A stretch of DNA of 14,031 nucleotides, from NCBI GenBank assembly GCA_002433335.1, contig DJHY01000008.1:1-14031 (forward strand), read 5' to 3'. The DNA comes from Rhodospirillaceae bacterium UBA6608. Lineage in GTDB: Bacteria > Pseudomonadota > Alphaproteobacteria > Rhodospirillales_A > Casp-alpha2. A program made the position numbers and the translations under genes. Below are positions 1-6,633 of the stretch, piece after piece; within the stretch, counting starts at the first letter, position 1; every line of letters begins with the position of its first letter. The notes under the pieces were generated by a model. That model did not search any database and was not told the origin of the DNA. It was given only the letters and a program-made list of their open reading frames with translations.

Positions 1-2
1 AT

Positions 3-650
3 GCAGGACCGGAGCGCGTCGCGACGGCCAAGCAGATCATCCGCAGCCTCAACGCCGATGCCCGGATTATCGAAGCCAATCATTCCGACGTTCCGGCGGA
101 TGCGATCCTTGATACAGGATTGTTCGATTTCGAAAAGGCGCATGACCATCCGACATGGGCCAGGGAACTGTACGGCCATGCGGACCACGTGCCGGAAACC
201 GAGGAATACGGCATTGCATCATACGTATACCGGGCGCGTCAGCCGTTTCATCCGCAACGCATCCATGCCCTTTTGAACGGAGCGTTGCCCGGGGTCATTC
301 GGGCCAAGGGCCATTTCTGGATAGCTAGCCGCCCGGGCTGGGTTGCCGAGTTCTCCCTGGCCGGTGCGATGTCCACGGTCAGTCCCTTGGGGACTTGGTG
401 GGCCGTGGTGCCTAAGGATCGCTGGCCAGACACGCCCCAGGTCGCGGCCTATATGCAGGACAATTGGGCGGAGCCTTTCGGAGACCGTCGGCAGGAACTG
501 GTGTTCATTGGTTCGGGCATCGACTGGCCTGGTCTAAAGGCGGACCTGGACGCCTGCCTGCTGCACGAGGCGACGCCCGAGAACTTGGCGGAATTCGCCG
601 ATCTGCCGGACCCGTATCCCCGCTGGCGGCGGACGGAGAACGCAGCATGA
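3..650 (+). CDS. CobW/COG0523 family GTP-binding metallochaperone, 3' part
   Basis: The 5' end lies outside the window; 215 codons are visible and end in TGA. The visible protein begins AGPERVATAKQIIRSLNADA, which in this family directly follows the NKxD guanine-specificity motif, so the Walker A and B motifs and G4 are off the edge. Then come an acidic/His-containing linker (FDFEKAHDHPTW, GHADHVPETEEYG) and the CobW C-terminal domain, with YVYRARQPFHPQRIHALL and GHFWIASRPGWVAEFSLAGA typical of the family. Family members are GTPases that insert or deliver metals (zinc, cobalt or others) in the cytoplasm. The stop codon overlaps the ATG of the next gene (ATGA), so the two are translationally coupled. 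Pairing with DUF1826 is common for zinc-related COG0523 proteins, so zinc handling is the best guess. The metal itself cannot be read from the sequence. Confidence 0.9.
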   Translation, partial: AGPERVATAKQIIRSLNADARIIEANHSDVPADAILDTGLFDFEKAHDHPTWARELYGHADHVPETEEYGIASYVYRARQPFHPQRIHALLNGALPGVIRAKGHFWIASRPGWVAEFSLAGAMSTVSPLGTWWAVVPKDRWPDTPQVAAYMQDNWAEPFGDRRQELVFIGSGIDWPGLKADLDACLLHEATPENLAEFADLPDPYPRWRRTENAA

Positions 651-1321
651 CCCTGGCGAAGGTACGGCAACAAGACGTCGCGCCGGGTGGGCTCGTCCGT
701 CAGGGCAACGACCCTAGAGCCCTGGCGCAGATCGAGGACCCAGGGGTCGCCCTGGCGATCTGGCGGCGGCGTCCGCTGACGTCTTTCCAAAACTGGATCG
801 ACACTTTGCCCGCCGATCAATTGCCGGTGTTGCGGGTCGTGACCGCAGTGGCGCAGGTCGAGTCCCTCGTCCGGGCAGCCTGCGATATCGCCGGAACGCC
901 CTCCTGCATGGAGCGGGAACGTCTGATCGGCGATGTGGCGGCGCTGGCCGAGGCATTTCTGTCCATCATGCGCACGCCGTACCTACGGGTTCGGCTCGAA
1001 CGCGTGACCGACGACGCCTGCAAGAAATTTCATCGGGATTATGTGACGGCGCGGCTAATCTGCACTTACCGGGGGGTGGGAACGCAATATGGCGATCCGG
1101 GCGAAGGGCAGGCGCCGCAATCGGTGCAGAGCGTCCCGACGGCCGCGCCGGCGATATTTCGCGGAAACCTCTGGCCCTGCTCGGGCGGTGTGGGAATCGT
1201 CCACCGCTCACCGCCCATTCTTGGCACCGGCGAAACCCGACTATTGCTGGTAATGGATCCGATCGACGATCCCGCGTCCTATCCGGAAGAGCCGGTTTCC
1301 ATCCAAGCCCGGCGACACTGA
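647..1321 (+). CDS. DUF1826 domain protein, partner of the CobW-type GTPase
   Basis: 224 residues; the start ATG overlaps the TGA of the upstream GTPase gene (ATGA), which decides the start. The family is recognised from CKKFHRDYVTARLICTYRG (about residues 125-143) and the C-terminal HRSPPILGTGETRLLLVMDP (186-205). No signal peptide or membrane segment, so it should be cytoplasmic. Function is unknown in the literature I can recall. DUF1826 genes often sit next to COG0523 metallochaperones, which suggests a metalloprotein client or a role under zinc limitation. The conserved H129-x-D131, H186 and R198 have the order and spacing of a non-haem iron/2-oxoglutarate facial triad (HxD...H...R). That reading is an inference. 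The stop lies 3 bp from the end of the convergent CoA-binding gene. Confidence 0.85.
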   Translation: MTLAKVRQQDVAPGGLVRQGNDPRALAQIEDPGVALAIWRRRPLTSFQNWIDTLPADQLPVLRVVTAVAQVESLVRAACDIAGTPSCMERERLIGDVAALAEAFLSIMRTPYLRVRLERVTDDACKKFHRDYVTARLICTYRGVGTQYGDPGEGQAPQSVQSVPTAAPAIFRGNLWPCSGGVGIVHRSPPILGTGETRLLLVMDPIDDPASYPEEPVSIQARRH

Positions 1322-1324
1322 CCC

Positions 1325-1783
1325 CTAGCGGATCAGGCGGGCGTATTCGATTTTGGGACAGCGGTCCATGATGACCTTCAGGCCAGCGGCTTCGGCGCGG
1401 GCGGCCGCGGCATCGTCGCGCACGCCCAGTTGCAGCCAGACTGCCTTGATGCTTTTCGTATCCTTCAGTTCGATGGCGCGGTCGATCACGCCGCCCGCGT
1501 CCTTCGATGCGCGGAACACGTCGACCATGTCGATCGGGCCGGGGATGTCGGCCATGTCGGCATAGACCATCTGTTCCCAGATTTGATCGCCCGCCAGGCC
1601 CGGGTTGACCGGGACCACGGCGTATCCCTTGTCGAGCATGTATTTCATGACTTCGTTCGACGGCCGCACCGGATTGGCCGAGGCCCCGACCATGGCGATA
1701 TGGCGCACGTCCTTCAGCAACTGCGCGATTTCTGCGTCGTCGTAAACCAGCGGGGGCAGGGCGGCGTCGGCGGTATCGGTCAT
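1325..1783 (-). CDS. YccU-type CoA-binding protein (Rossmann fold)
   Basis: 152 residues, the usual size for the single-domain CoA_binding_2 family (E. coli YccU). The Rossmann nucleotide-binding loop is HIAMVGASANPVRPSNEV (about 28-45), then GYAVVPVNPG (53-62) and a C-terminal MDRCPKIEYARL typical of the family. The fold resembles the CoA-binding domain of succinyl-CoA synthetase alpha and ADP-forming acyl-CoA synthetases, but no catalytic domain is present, so a ligand-sensing or accessory role is likely. Its ATG overlaps the stop of the upstream enoyl-CoA hydratase homologue (ATGA), and AGGAG lies about 7 nt before the start. It is the second gene of a two-gene operon. Confidence 0.9.
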   Translation of the reverse strand: MTDTADAALPPLVYDDAEIAQLLKDVRHIAMVGASANPVRPSNEVMKYMLDKGYAVVPVNPGLAGDQIWEQMVYADMADIPGPIDMVDVFRASKDAGGVIDRAIELKDTKSIKAVWLQLGVRDDAAAARAEAAGLKVIMDRCPKIEYARLIR

Positions 1784-2610
1784 GGTTTTTTCTCCTGCGG
1801 CCGGTCGGGTTCGAGCCAGTCCGGCATGGGGCGTTTTTCAAGGAAAGCGCCGACGCCGTCCTGGGCGTCGGAATGCATCATGTTCGAGACGATGGCCTCG
1901 GTCGCCAGGTCATAGGCCGCTTCCAGGCCTTGTTCGATCTGGGTGTAGAACAGCTCCTTGCCGGTTTGGATGGCCGTCGGCGATTTGCTGGCGATGGTCT
2001 GGGCCAGGTCCTCGACGGCGGCGTCCAGGGCGGTTGCCGTGACGGCGCGGTTGATCAGGCCATAGCGGGTGGCCGTGTCGGCATCAATGAAATCGCCGGT
2101 ATAGAGCAACTCCAGCGCTTGTTTGCGCGGCATGTTGCGGGTCACCGCGACCATCGGGGTGGAGCAGAACAGTCCCAAATTGATGCCCGAGGTGCCGAAC
2201 CGTACGCCGTCGGCGGCTATCGCCAAATCGCATTGCGCCACCAACTGACAGCCCGCCGCCGCGGCGATGCCGTGGACCTTGGCGATCACCGGCTGGGGAA
2301 TGCGGGTCAGGGAGGCCATCATATGAGAGCACTGCTTAAACAGTGCCTCGACCGGGGCGCGGCCCTCCATCGCCTTCATCTCTGCCAGGTCATGCCCGGC
2401 GCAGAATGCACGCCCGTTGGCGGCGATGACCACGGCGCGGATCGAACGGTCGTGCATCAGCGCGTCCAACTGCTCCTGGATCGCGGTCATCAGGGCCGAG
2501 GACAGGGCATTGAACTTGTCCGGACGATTCAGGGTCAGTGTCGCGATGCCGTCGCGGTCGTCGCGCAGCAAAATGGCTTCATTGGCGCCGGGGGACGTGG
2601 TCTCGGTCAT
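1780..2610 (-). CDS. Enoyl-CoA hydratase/isomerase family protein, ECHDC3-like
   Basis: 276 residues in the crotonase fold. The start at 2610 is chosen because it gives MTETTSPGANEAILLRDDRD, a normal family N-terminus, with GGAGG about 9 nt upstream; the frame stays open for about 490 nt further upstream but through sequence that is not family-like. Oxyanion-hole segments are AFCAGHDLAEMK (69-80) and HGIAAAAGCQLVAQCDLAIA (113-132). The segment FGTSGINLGLFCSTP (138-152) marks the ECHDC3 subgroup. Both glutamates that act as acid/base in classical hydratases are absent (Q at the first, G at the second), so plain hydratase activity is doubtful. First gene of an operon with the CoA-binding protein, and divergent from a thioesterase across a putative MerR-type operator. 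Probable role in acyl-CoA metabolism, substrate unknown. Confidence 0.88.
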   Translation of the reverse strand: MTETTSPGANEAILLRDDRDGIATLTLNRPDKFNALSSALMTAIQEQLDALMHDRSIRAVVIAANGRAFCAGHDLAEMKAMEGRAPVEALFKQCSHMMASLTRIPQPVIAKVHGIAAAAGCQLVAQCDLAIAADGVRFGTSGINLGLFCSTPMVAVTRNMPRKQALELLYTGDFIDADTATRYGLINRAVTATALDAAVEDLAQTIASKSPTAIQTGKELFYTQIEQGLEAAYDLATEAIVSNMMHSDAQDGVGAFLEKRPMPDWLEPDRPQEKKP

Positions 2611-2683
2611 GGTGGCGATCCTCCGCTTTCGTTCTACGGCTGGCCGGGGGCGGCTGGCAAGCCCCGCTCGAGGGTGTGCGTGG

Positions 2684-2705
2684 TTGACGTTAACGTAAAC
2701 GTTAA
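2684..2705. promoter_or_regulatory. Putative MerR-family (LiuR/FadP-type) operator
   Basis: A 22-bp imperfect inverted repeat, symmetric at 18 of 22 positions, with three ACGT cores (core ACGTTAACGTAAACGT at 2687-2702). It lies in the 139-bp gap between the divergent ECHDC3-like and PaaI-thioesterase genes. Known LiuR and FadP sites of proteobacteria, which control branched-chain amino acid and fatty acid degradation, have this form. A TTGACG at its left edge could be the -35 of the thioesterase gene, with a poor -10 (TACGGT) 17 bp on. The regulator gene is not in the window. The assignment rests on motif memory plus the acyl-CoA functions of the flanking genes. Confidence 0.65.
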
Positions 2706-2749
2706 ATACGGTTCCCAACCCAAGGAACATATAGGACCTGTGCTGCCCG

Positions 2750-3181
2750 ATGACGAATACCGCACCCCAGATCACCGCCGAGGACTTTGACCGGATCATT
2801 GCCGAGGAATTGCCCTTTGCCCACGAAGTCGGCATGCGGACCGACGCGATCGAGGCGGGCAGGGCGGTTTTGCGCATGCCGGCGGATGAACGGCAGCTGC
2901 GTCCCGGCGGAACCGTGTCCGGCCCGTCGATGATGGCCCTGGCCGACGCGGCGATGTATGCGGCGGTGTTGAGCTGCCTGGGGCCTGTAAAGTTGGCGGT
3001 CACGACCAGCTTCAATGCCAACTTCCTGCATCGACCGGAACCGCGGGACCTGATCGCCGAGGCCACAATATTGAAGCTTGGCAAGCGCTTAGCGGTCATC
3101 GAAGTGTCGATGCATTCGGATGGTTTCGACGACCCGGTGGCGCATATGACAGGGACCTATTCGATCCCGCCGCGTGGCTGA
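2750..3181 (+). CDS. PaaI-family hotdog-fold acyl-CoA thioesterase
   Basis: 143 residues, the usual length of the PaaI/YdiI hotdog family. The central helix segment RPGGTVSGPSMMALADAAMY (about 51-70) matches the family HGG...D-type active-site region, with D66 the likely catalytic acid. LAVTTSFNANFLHRPEPRDL (82-101) is the typical strand-turn after it. Expected reaction is hydrolysis of a medium-chain or aromatic acyl-CoA to free acid and CoA in the cytoplasm. The usual HGG is replaced by PGG. The ATG at 2750 has only a weak AGGA about 15 nt upstream. It diverges from the ECHDC3-like operon and probably shares its operator, pointing to acyl-CoA recycling under the same signal. Confidence 0.88.
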   Translation: MTNTAPQITAEDFDRIIAEELPFAHEVGMRTDAIEAGRAVLRMPADERQLRPGGTVSGPSMMALADAAMYAAVLSCLGPVKLAVTTSFNANFLHRPEPRDLIAEATILKLGKRLAVIEVSMHSDGFDDPVAHMTGTYSIPPRG

Positions 3182-3204
3182 TCTACGCCATCGTTCAAAT
3201 CTAA

Positions 3205-3218
3205 GGTATTATAATACC
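3205..3218. promoter_or_regulatory. Perfect 14-bp palindrome, possible operator
   Basis: GGTATTATAATACC is a perfect, very AT-rich palindrome in otherwise GC-rich DNA, 24 bp after the thioesterase stop and about 38 bp upstream of the rplM -35. It is followed at once by CGTCG-TTAAG-CGACG (3219-3233), a short stem-loop. It could be an operator for a dimeric regulator (GntR-like half-sites have this general form) or contain an additional -10 element. No specific regulator can be named. Confidence 0.45.
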
Positions 3219-3255
3219 GCGTCGTTAAGCGACGGAAAATGTTGCGGTTTTCAGC

Positions 3256-3283
3256 TTGACTTCGGTTTATTCGGTGGCATACT
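3256..3283 (+). promoter_or_regulatory. Sigma-70-type promoter of rplM-rpsI
   Basis: TTGACT at 3256-3261, a 16-bp spacer, and CATACT at 3278-3283. Transcription would start near 3290, giving a leader of about 65 nt before rplM. This is the best -35/-10 pair in the gap. Confidence 0.65.
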
Positions 3284-3293
3284 CCGCCGCCTT

Positions 3294-3328
3294 CGGCCCC
3301 CCTTGCGCCTGAATTGCATCCGGGGCCG
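3294..3328 (+). other. Stem-loop in the rplM-rpsI mRNA leader
   Basis: CGGCCCC (3294-3300) pairs fully with GGGGCCG (3322-3328). The 21-nt loop can form a small inner TGC/GCA stem (3304-3306 with 3316-3318). It begins a few bases after the predicted transcription start and ends 26 nt before the ATG. The rplM-rpsI operon of E. coli is autoregulated by L13 through its leader, so an analogous role is possible here, but no known leader class was recognised. Confidence 0.4.
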
Positions 3329-3354
3329 CGAAAGCTTTTAAGGAACGTAAACCG

Positions 3355-3819
3355 ATGAAAACCTATTCCGCGAAACCGTCGGATGTCGAAATGGGTTGGT
3401 ACGTCGTCGACGCCGAGGGCTTGGTCCTGGGTCGTCTGGCTGCGGCCATCGCCACCCGTCTGCGCGGCAAGCACAAAACGATGTTCACCCCGCATGTCGA
3501 TTGCGGCGACCACATCATCGTCATCAATGCCGATAAGGTGCGCCTGACCGGCAATAAGCTGGCGGACAAGAAGTATCACTATCACACCGGCTTCCCGGGC
3601 GGCATCAAGACTCGCACCGCCGGCGGCATCCTGGGCGGCGCTCATCCCGAGCGCGTCGTCTATAAGGCCGTCGAGCGTATGATCAGCCGTAACCCGCTGG
3701 GCCGTGCGCAGATGAAGAAGCTGCACGTTTATGCCGGCGCCGAGCATCCCCATGCCGGTCAGCAGCCCCAGGTTCTGGACATTGGCGCCATGAACCCGAA
3801 AAACAAGAGGAGCGCCTAA
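3355..3819 (+). CDS. rplM: 50S ribosomal protein L13
   Basis: 154 residues, standard bacterial length for the bacterial L13 form. Diagnostic segments are [20 protein letters not shown] (16-35), [19 protein letters not shown] (62-80) and the C-terminal [21 protein letters not shown]13 binds 23S rRNA early in assembly of the large subunit. AAGGAA lies about 9 nt before the ATG. rpsI follows after 3 bp, the usual rplM-rpsI operon. The promoter at 3256-3283 and the leader stem-loop precede it. Confidence 0.98.
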   Translation: MKTYSAKPSDVEMGWYVVDAEGLVLGRLAAAIATRLRGKHKTMFTPHVDCGDHIIVINADKVRLTGNKLADKKYHYHTGFPGGIKTRTAGGILGGAHPERVVYKAVERMISRNPLGRAQMKKLHVYAGAEHPHAGQQPQVLDIGAMNPKNKRSA

Positions 3820-3822
3820 TCC

Positions 3823-4305
3823 ATGTCCGAAGAAGTGAAGACGCTTGAGGACCTGAAGGAACTGACGGGTGCGCCGGACGTTGAAGACGCCGCCCCGGCG
3901 GAACCGGTGATCGACGAGCATGGTCGCTCCTATGCCACGGGCCGTCGTAAGAACGCCATCGCCCGCGTGTGGATCAAGCCCGGACCGGGCAAGATCGTTG
4001 TCAACGGCCGTGACGTCGACGTGTATTTCGCCCGTCCGGTTCTGCAGATGATGATCAACCAGCCGTTCGAAACCGTCGAACGCCTGGGCCAGTACGACGT
4101 GTACTGCACGGTCAAGGGTGGCGGTCTGTCCGGTCAGGCCGGCGCCGTGCGCCACGGCATTTCGCGTGCGCTGACCTACTTCGAGCCTGCCCTGCGCGGC
4201 AAGCTGAAGGCAGGCGGCTTCCTGACCCGCGACAGCCGTGCCGTTGAACGTAAGAAGTTCGGCCGCCGCAAGGCCCGCCGCAGCTTCCAGTTCTCGAAGC
4301 GCTAA
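3823..4305 (+). CDS. rpsI: 30S ribosomal protein S9
   Basis: 160 residues, ending in the invariant SKR tail that reaches the P-site tRNA. The core begins at about residue 36 ([19 protein letters not shown]), followed by [20 protein letters not shown] and [13 protein letters not shown]. Residues 1-35 form an acidic N-terminal extension (many D/E), as commonly seen in alphaproteobacterial S9 compared with the about 130-residue E. coli protein. Its SD (GAGGAG) lies inside the end of rplM. The operon ends with the terminator at 4368-4397. Confidence 0.98.
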   Translation: MSEEVKTLEDLKELTGAPDVEDAAPAEPVIDEHGRSYATGRRKNAIARVWIKPGPGKIVVNGRDVDVYFARPVLQMMINQPFETVERLGQYDVYCTVKGGGLSGQAGAVRHGISRALTYFEPALRGKLKAGGFLTRDSRAVERKKFGRRKARRSFQFSKR

Positions 4306-4323
4306 AAAATACTGCAGGGCGAT

Positions 4324-4347
4324 GGCGATGGCCGGTTGGCCATCGCC
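4324..4347 (+). repeat. Perfect hairpin after rpsI
   Basis: GGCGATGGCC (4324-4333), loop GGTT, GGCCATCGCC (4338-4347): a perfect 10-bp stem without a T-tract, 18 bp after the rpsI stop. The left arm can also shift register because GGCGATGG is partly doubled (GGGCGATGG at 4317-4325 can pair with CCATCGCCC). Possible 3'-end stabiliser of the rplM-rpsI mRNA, or first of two tandem terminators. Confidence 0.6.
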
Positions 4348-4367
4348 CGTCGCCAAGCACGATATCG

Positions 4368-4397
4368 AAAAGGCCGCTCCCCAGGGAGCGGCCTTTT
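4368..4397 (+). terminator. Rho-independent terminator, probably bidirectional
   Basis: AAAA, then GGCCGCTCCC (4372-4381), a 2-nt loop CA, GGGAGCGGCC (4384-4393), then TTTTCTTTTGT. A 10-bp GC stem with a T-rich tail on the plus strand and A-tract on the other side, so it can end both rplM-rpsI and the convergent MetX-like gene whose stop is at 4428. Confidence 0.93.
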
Positions 4398-4427
4398 CTT
4401 TTGTCTCGGTTCTGTTTCGCGGTGCCC

Positions 4428-5453
4428 TTACGGCGTCCGTTCAAGAAACTCCCGCAGCTTGCCGTCCCATTTATGGGCGTCGATCATCGGGCCCGCGTGG
4501 CCGTAATCGGTCGGGATTTCCACGAATTCGGCGTCCAGGCCATGGGATTTGAGCAGGTCCACTGTCGGCTGGCCGAGCGCCACGTCGACGACGCTGTCGG
4601 TGCTGGCCAGGACGTTGAGCAGGGGGGCTTTGTAGTTGGCGGCGCGTGATTTGGCGCTGGAGCCGATCCCCGCTTCGTACAGGATATACAGCGAGTTGGC
4701 GTCGAACTGCGTGGCCCAGGTCTCGGCCCGTTCCCGGAGGATTTGTTCGATCTCGTCCGGGGATTTGCCGGAATCCTTCAGATAAGCGCCGACGCCGTAG
4801 TTCTTCAGCCGGTCCATGCGGTCGGCGACCATGGCGTCATACACGCCGCCGTCCTTTTCATGGCCGTAGTAATGGCCGCCGTTCCAGCCCGGGCATTTGG
4901 CGAAATAATCGCGGATTTGCTGGGTCCGGGCGCGGGTGGTGTTGCGTTCGATCACGCCCGCGATCGGCACCAGGGCGCGCATCCGATCGGGATAGGTCGC
5001 GCCCCACAGGAAGGTCAGGTGCCCGCCGTAGGAATAGCCCATCACGGCTTTTAGCTGACCGATACCCAGGTGGTCGATCAACAGGCGCTGCGCCTCGACC
5101 ATGTCGGCGGTGGTGTAGGCCGGGAAATCGGGGCCATAGGGCTTGCCCGTGGCCGGGTTGATCGAGGACGGGCCCGAGGTGCCGTAGGCCGAGCCCATCA
5201 TGTTCGAGCAGACGACGAAATATCTGTCCGTATCGACGGCTTTGCCCGGGCCGACCAGGTTGTGGGCCCAACCGTCTTCATCGCCCGCAGCATGGGGGTA
5301 GTTGGTATAGCCGTGGCACAGCAGGATCGCGTTATCACCGGCGGCGTTGAGCGTTCCCCAGGTTTCGTAGGCGACGGTCAGGTCCGGCAGAACCGCGCCT
5401 GTCGACAAGGTGAAGTCGCCGGCGGCAAAGGTCTTGGATGTCGGAAGAAGCAT
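4428..5453 (-). CDS. MetX-like alpha/beta hydrolase (homoserine O-acetyltransferase family paralogue)
   Basis: 341 residues. The N-terminal part follows the MetX pattern: VLPDLTVAYETWGTLNAAGD (21-40), NAILLCHGYTNYPHAAG, GPGKAVDTDRYFVVCSN (68-84) and GPSSINPATGKPYGPDFP (94-111). The nucleophile elbow is GYSYGG (S141) where true homoserine acetyltransferases have GGSMGG. The rest of the triad is probably D286 (LASTDSVVD) and H319 (DYGHAGPM). The changed elbow and the loss of MetX-type sequence beyond it argue for a hydrolase or acyltransferase on another substrate, which cannot be named. The start at 5453 fits family N-termini but has no clear SD; the frame is open to 5537. It sits between rpsI and argC on the opposite strand, interrupting a linkage often seen in alphaproteobacteria. 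Confidence 0.85.
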   Translation of the reverse strand: MLLPTSKTFAAGDFTLSTGAVLPDLTVAYETWGTLNAAGDNAILLCHGYTNYPHAAGDEDGWAHNLVGPGKAVDTDRYFVVCSNMMGSAYGTSGPSSINPATGKPYGPDFPAYTTADMVEAQRLLIDHLGIGQLKAVMGYSYGGHLTFLWGATYPDRMRALVPIAGVIERNTTRARTQQIRDYFAKCPGWNGGHYYGHEKDGGVYDAMVADRMDRLKNYGVGAYLKDSGKSPDEIEQILRERAETWATQFDANSLYILYEAGIGSSAKSRAANYKAPLLNVLASTDSVVDVALGQPTVDLLKSHGLDAEFVEIPTDYGHAGPMIDAHKWDGKLREFLERTP

Positions 5454-5539
5454 GTTTTTAAGGCTTTCGTGGGAATAGAGAAGGGCGGGATGTTGGCAAA
5501 ACTGTAAACCCGCGCCGGATCGACGATCAATGCGCATTC

Positions 5540-5568
5540 TTGCGCGGTCGTCCGGCTGCGCCTATACC
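5540..5568 (+). promoter_or_regulatory. Candidate argC promoter
   Basis: TTGCGC (5540-5545), 17-bp spacer, TATACC (5563-5568). The predicted start of transcription near 5575 falls at the base of the hairpin at 5578-5596. Moderate match only. Confidence 0.45.
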
Positions 5569-5577
5569 CTGTGTCCT

Positions 5578-5596
5578 CCGGCGGATTGACCGCCGG
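5578..5596 (+). other. Hairpin at the 5' end of the argC transcript
   Basis: CCGGCGG (5578-5584), loop ATTGA, CCGCCGG (5590-5596), followed by GTGTTTATTTT. A short GC stem with a T-rich tail about 47 bp upstream of the argC ATG. It looks like a small terminator or attenuator. If the promoter at 5540-5568 is right, it could instead cap and protect the mRNA 5' end. Confidence 0.5.
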
Positions 5597-5643
5597 GTGT
5601 TTATTTTAAACAGACGGCCAAATGGCCAGAAGGGAAGACGACC

Positions 5644-6615
5644 ATGACCGCCAAGGTTTTCATCGATGGTGAAGTAGGGACCACAGGCTTGCAGATTAGC
5701 GCGCGCCTGGCCCGACGCGCCGATGTGGACCTGCTGCGTCTTCCCGATGAGCGGCGCAAGGACACCGCCGCCCGGGCAGAGATGCTGAACGCGGCGGACG
5801 TGGCGATCCTGTGCCTGCCCGATGCGGCGGCCAAGGAATCGGTCGCCCTGATCGATAATCCGGAAACCCGGGTGATCGATGCCTCAACCGCGCACCGGGT
5901 GGCCGAGGGCTGGACCTATGGCTTTCCCGAGATGGATGCCGGGCACGAGGCGGTGATCGCCCAGGCCAAGCGCGTTGCCAATACCGGCTGTTACGCCGTG
6001 GCCTCGGTGTCGTTGTTGCATCCGTTGGTGTCGGCGGGGCTACTGCCCGCCAATTTTCCGGCCACGATCAATGCCGTCTCCGGCTATTCCGGCGGCGGTC
6101 GGCAGATGATCGAGGCGTTCGAGGACCCGAACGCCGCGGAGCGGATCGAAGCCGCCGTGCGGGTTTACGGATTGGGCCTGGGACATAAGCATGTGCCGGA
6201 AATCCATAAGTTCTCCGGTCTGGATCATGCGCCGATCTTCGTGCCTTCGGTTGCGCGTTATCGCCAGGGCATGATCGTGCAGATTCCGGTGCCGCTGTGG
6301 TCCTTGCCGGGCGCACCCAAGGCGAAAGACCTCCAGGCCGTGCTGGCCGATCATTACGCGGGGCGCCGTTTCGTGTCTGTCGCGGGCTATGACGAAGCCC
6401 TGGGCATGAGCCAGCTGGAGCCCGAGGGCCTGAACGGCACGAACGAGCTGAAGCTGTATGTCTTCGCCAATGAGGCGACGGGACAGGCCGTGCTGACCGC
6501 CTTGCTCGACAATTTGGGCAAGGGCGCGTCCGGACAGGCCGTGCAATGCCTGAACCTCATGCTGGGTGTTGATGAGGCGACGGGGCTGGATCCGGAGTCG
6601 GGCCTGCTGAACTGA
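5644..6615 (+). CDS. argC: N-acetyl-gamma-glutamyl-phosphate reductase (type 2)
   Basis: 323 residues, the shorter type-2 ArgC common in alphaproteobacteria. Reduces N-acetylglutamyl phosphate to the semialdehyde with NADPH, the third step of arginine synthesis, in the cytoplasm. The nucleotide-binding loop is FIDGEVGTTGLQI (6-18), the catalytic cysteine C116 is in ANTGCYAVA, and NAVSGYSGGGRQM (142-154) plus GLGHKHVPEI (177-186) belong to the dimerisation/active-site domain. GGGAAG precedes the ATG by about 7 nt. The neighbouring rpsI is the usual linkage, here broken by the MetX-like gene. A methyltransferase gene follows after 18 bp, probably in the same transcript. Confidence 0.96.
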   Translation: MTAKVFIDGEVGTTGLQISARLARRADVDLLRLPDERRKDTAARAEMLNAADVAILCLPDAAAKESVALIDNPETRVIDASTAHRVAEGWTYGFPEMDAGHEAVIAQAKRVANTGCYAVASVSLLHPLVSAGLLPANFPATINAVSGYSGGGRQMIEAFEDPNAAERIEAAVRVYGLGLGHKHVPEIHKFSGLDHAPIFVPSVARYRQGMIVQIPVPLWSLPGAPKAKDLQAVLADHYAGRRFVSVAGYDEALGMSQLEPEGLNGTNELKLYVFANEATGQAVLTALLDNLGKGASGQAVQCLNLMLGVDEATGLDPESGLLN

Positions 6616-6633
6616 CGCGAAAGGGGCTGCCGT

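Noticed and set aside
966..1841. 291-codon minus-strand frame overlapping DUF1826 and the CoA-binding gene
   Set aside because: It overlaps two genes with clear family motifs, and its own product is low-complexity and Arg-rich.
2611..3099. N-terminal extension of the ECHDC3-like frame through the thioesterase gene
   Set aside because: The extension is antisense to the thioesterase and contains no family sequence; the start at 2610 has a good SD.
3157..4356. 399-codon open frame on the minus strand across rplM-rpsI
   Set aside because: It is fully antisense to two certain ribosomal protein genes. Long antisense frames are expected in GC-rich coding DNA, and its translation has no recognisable domain.
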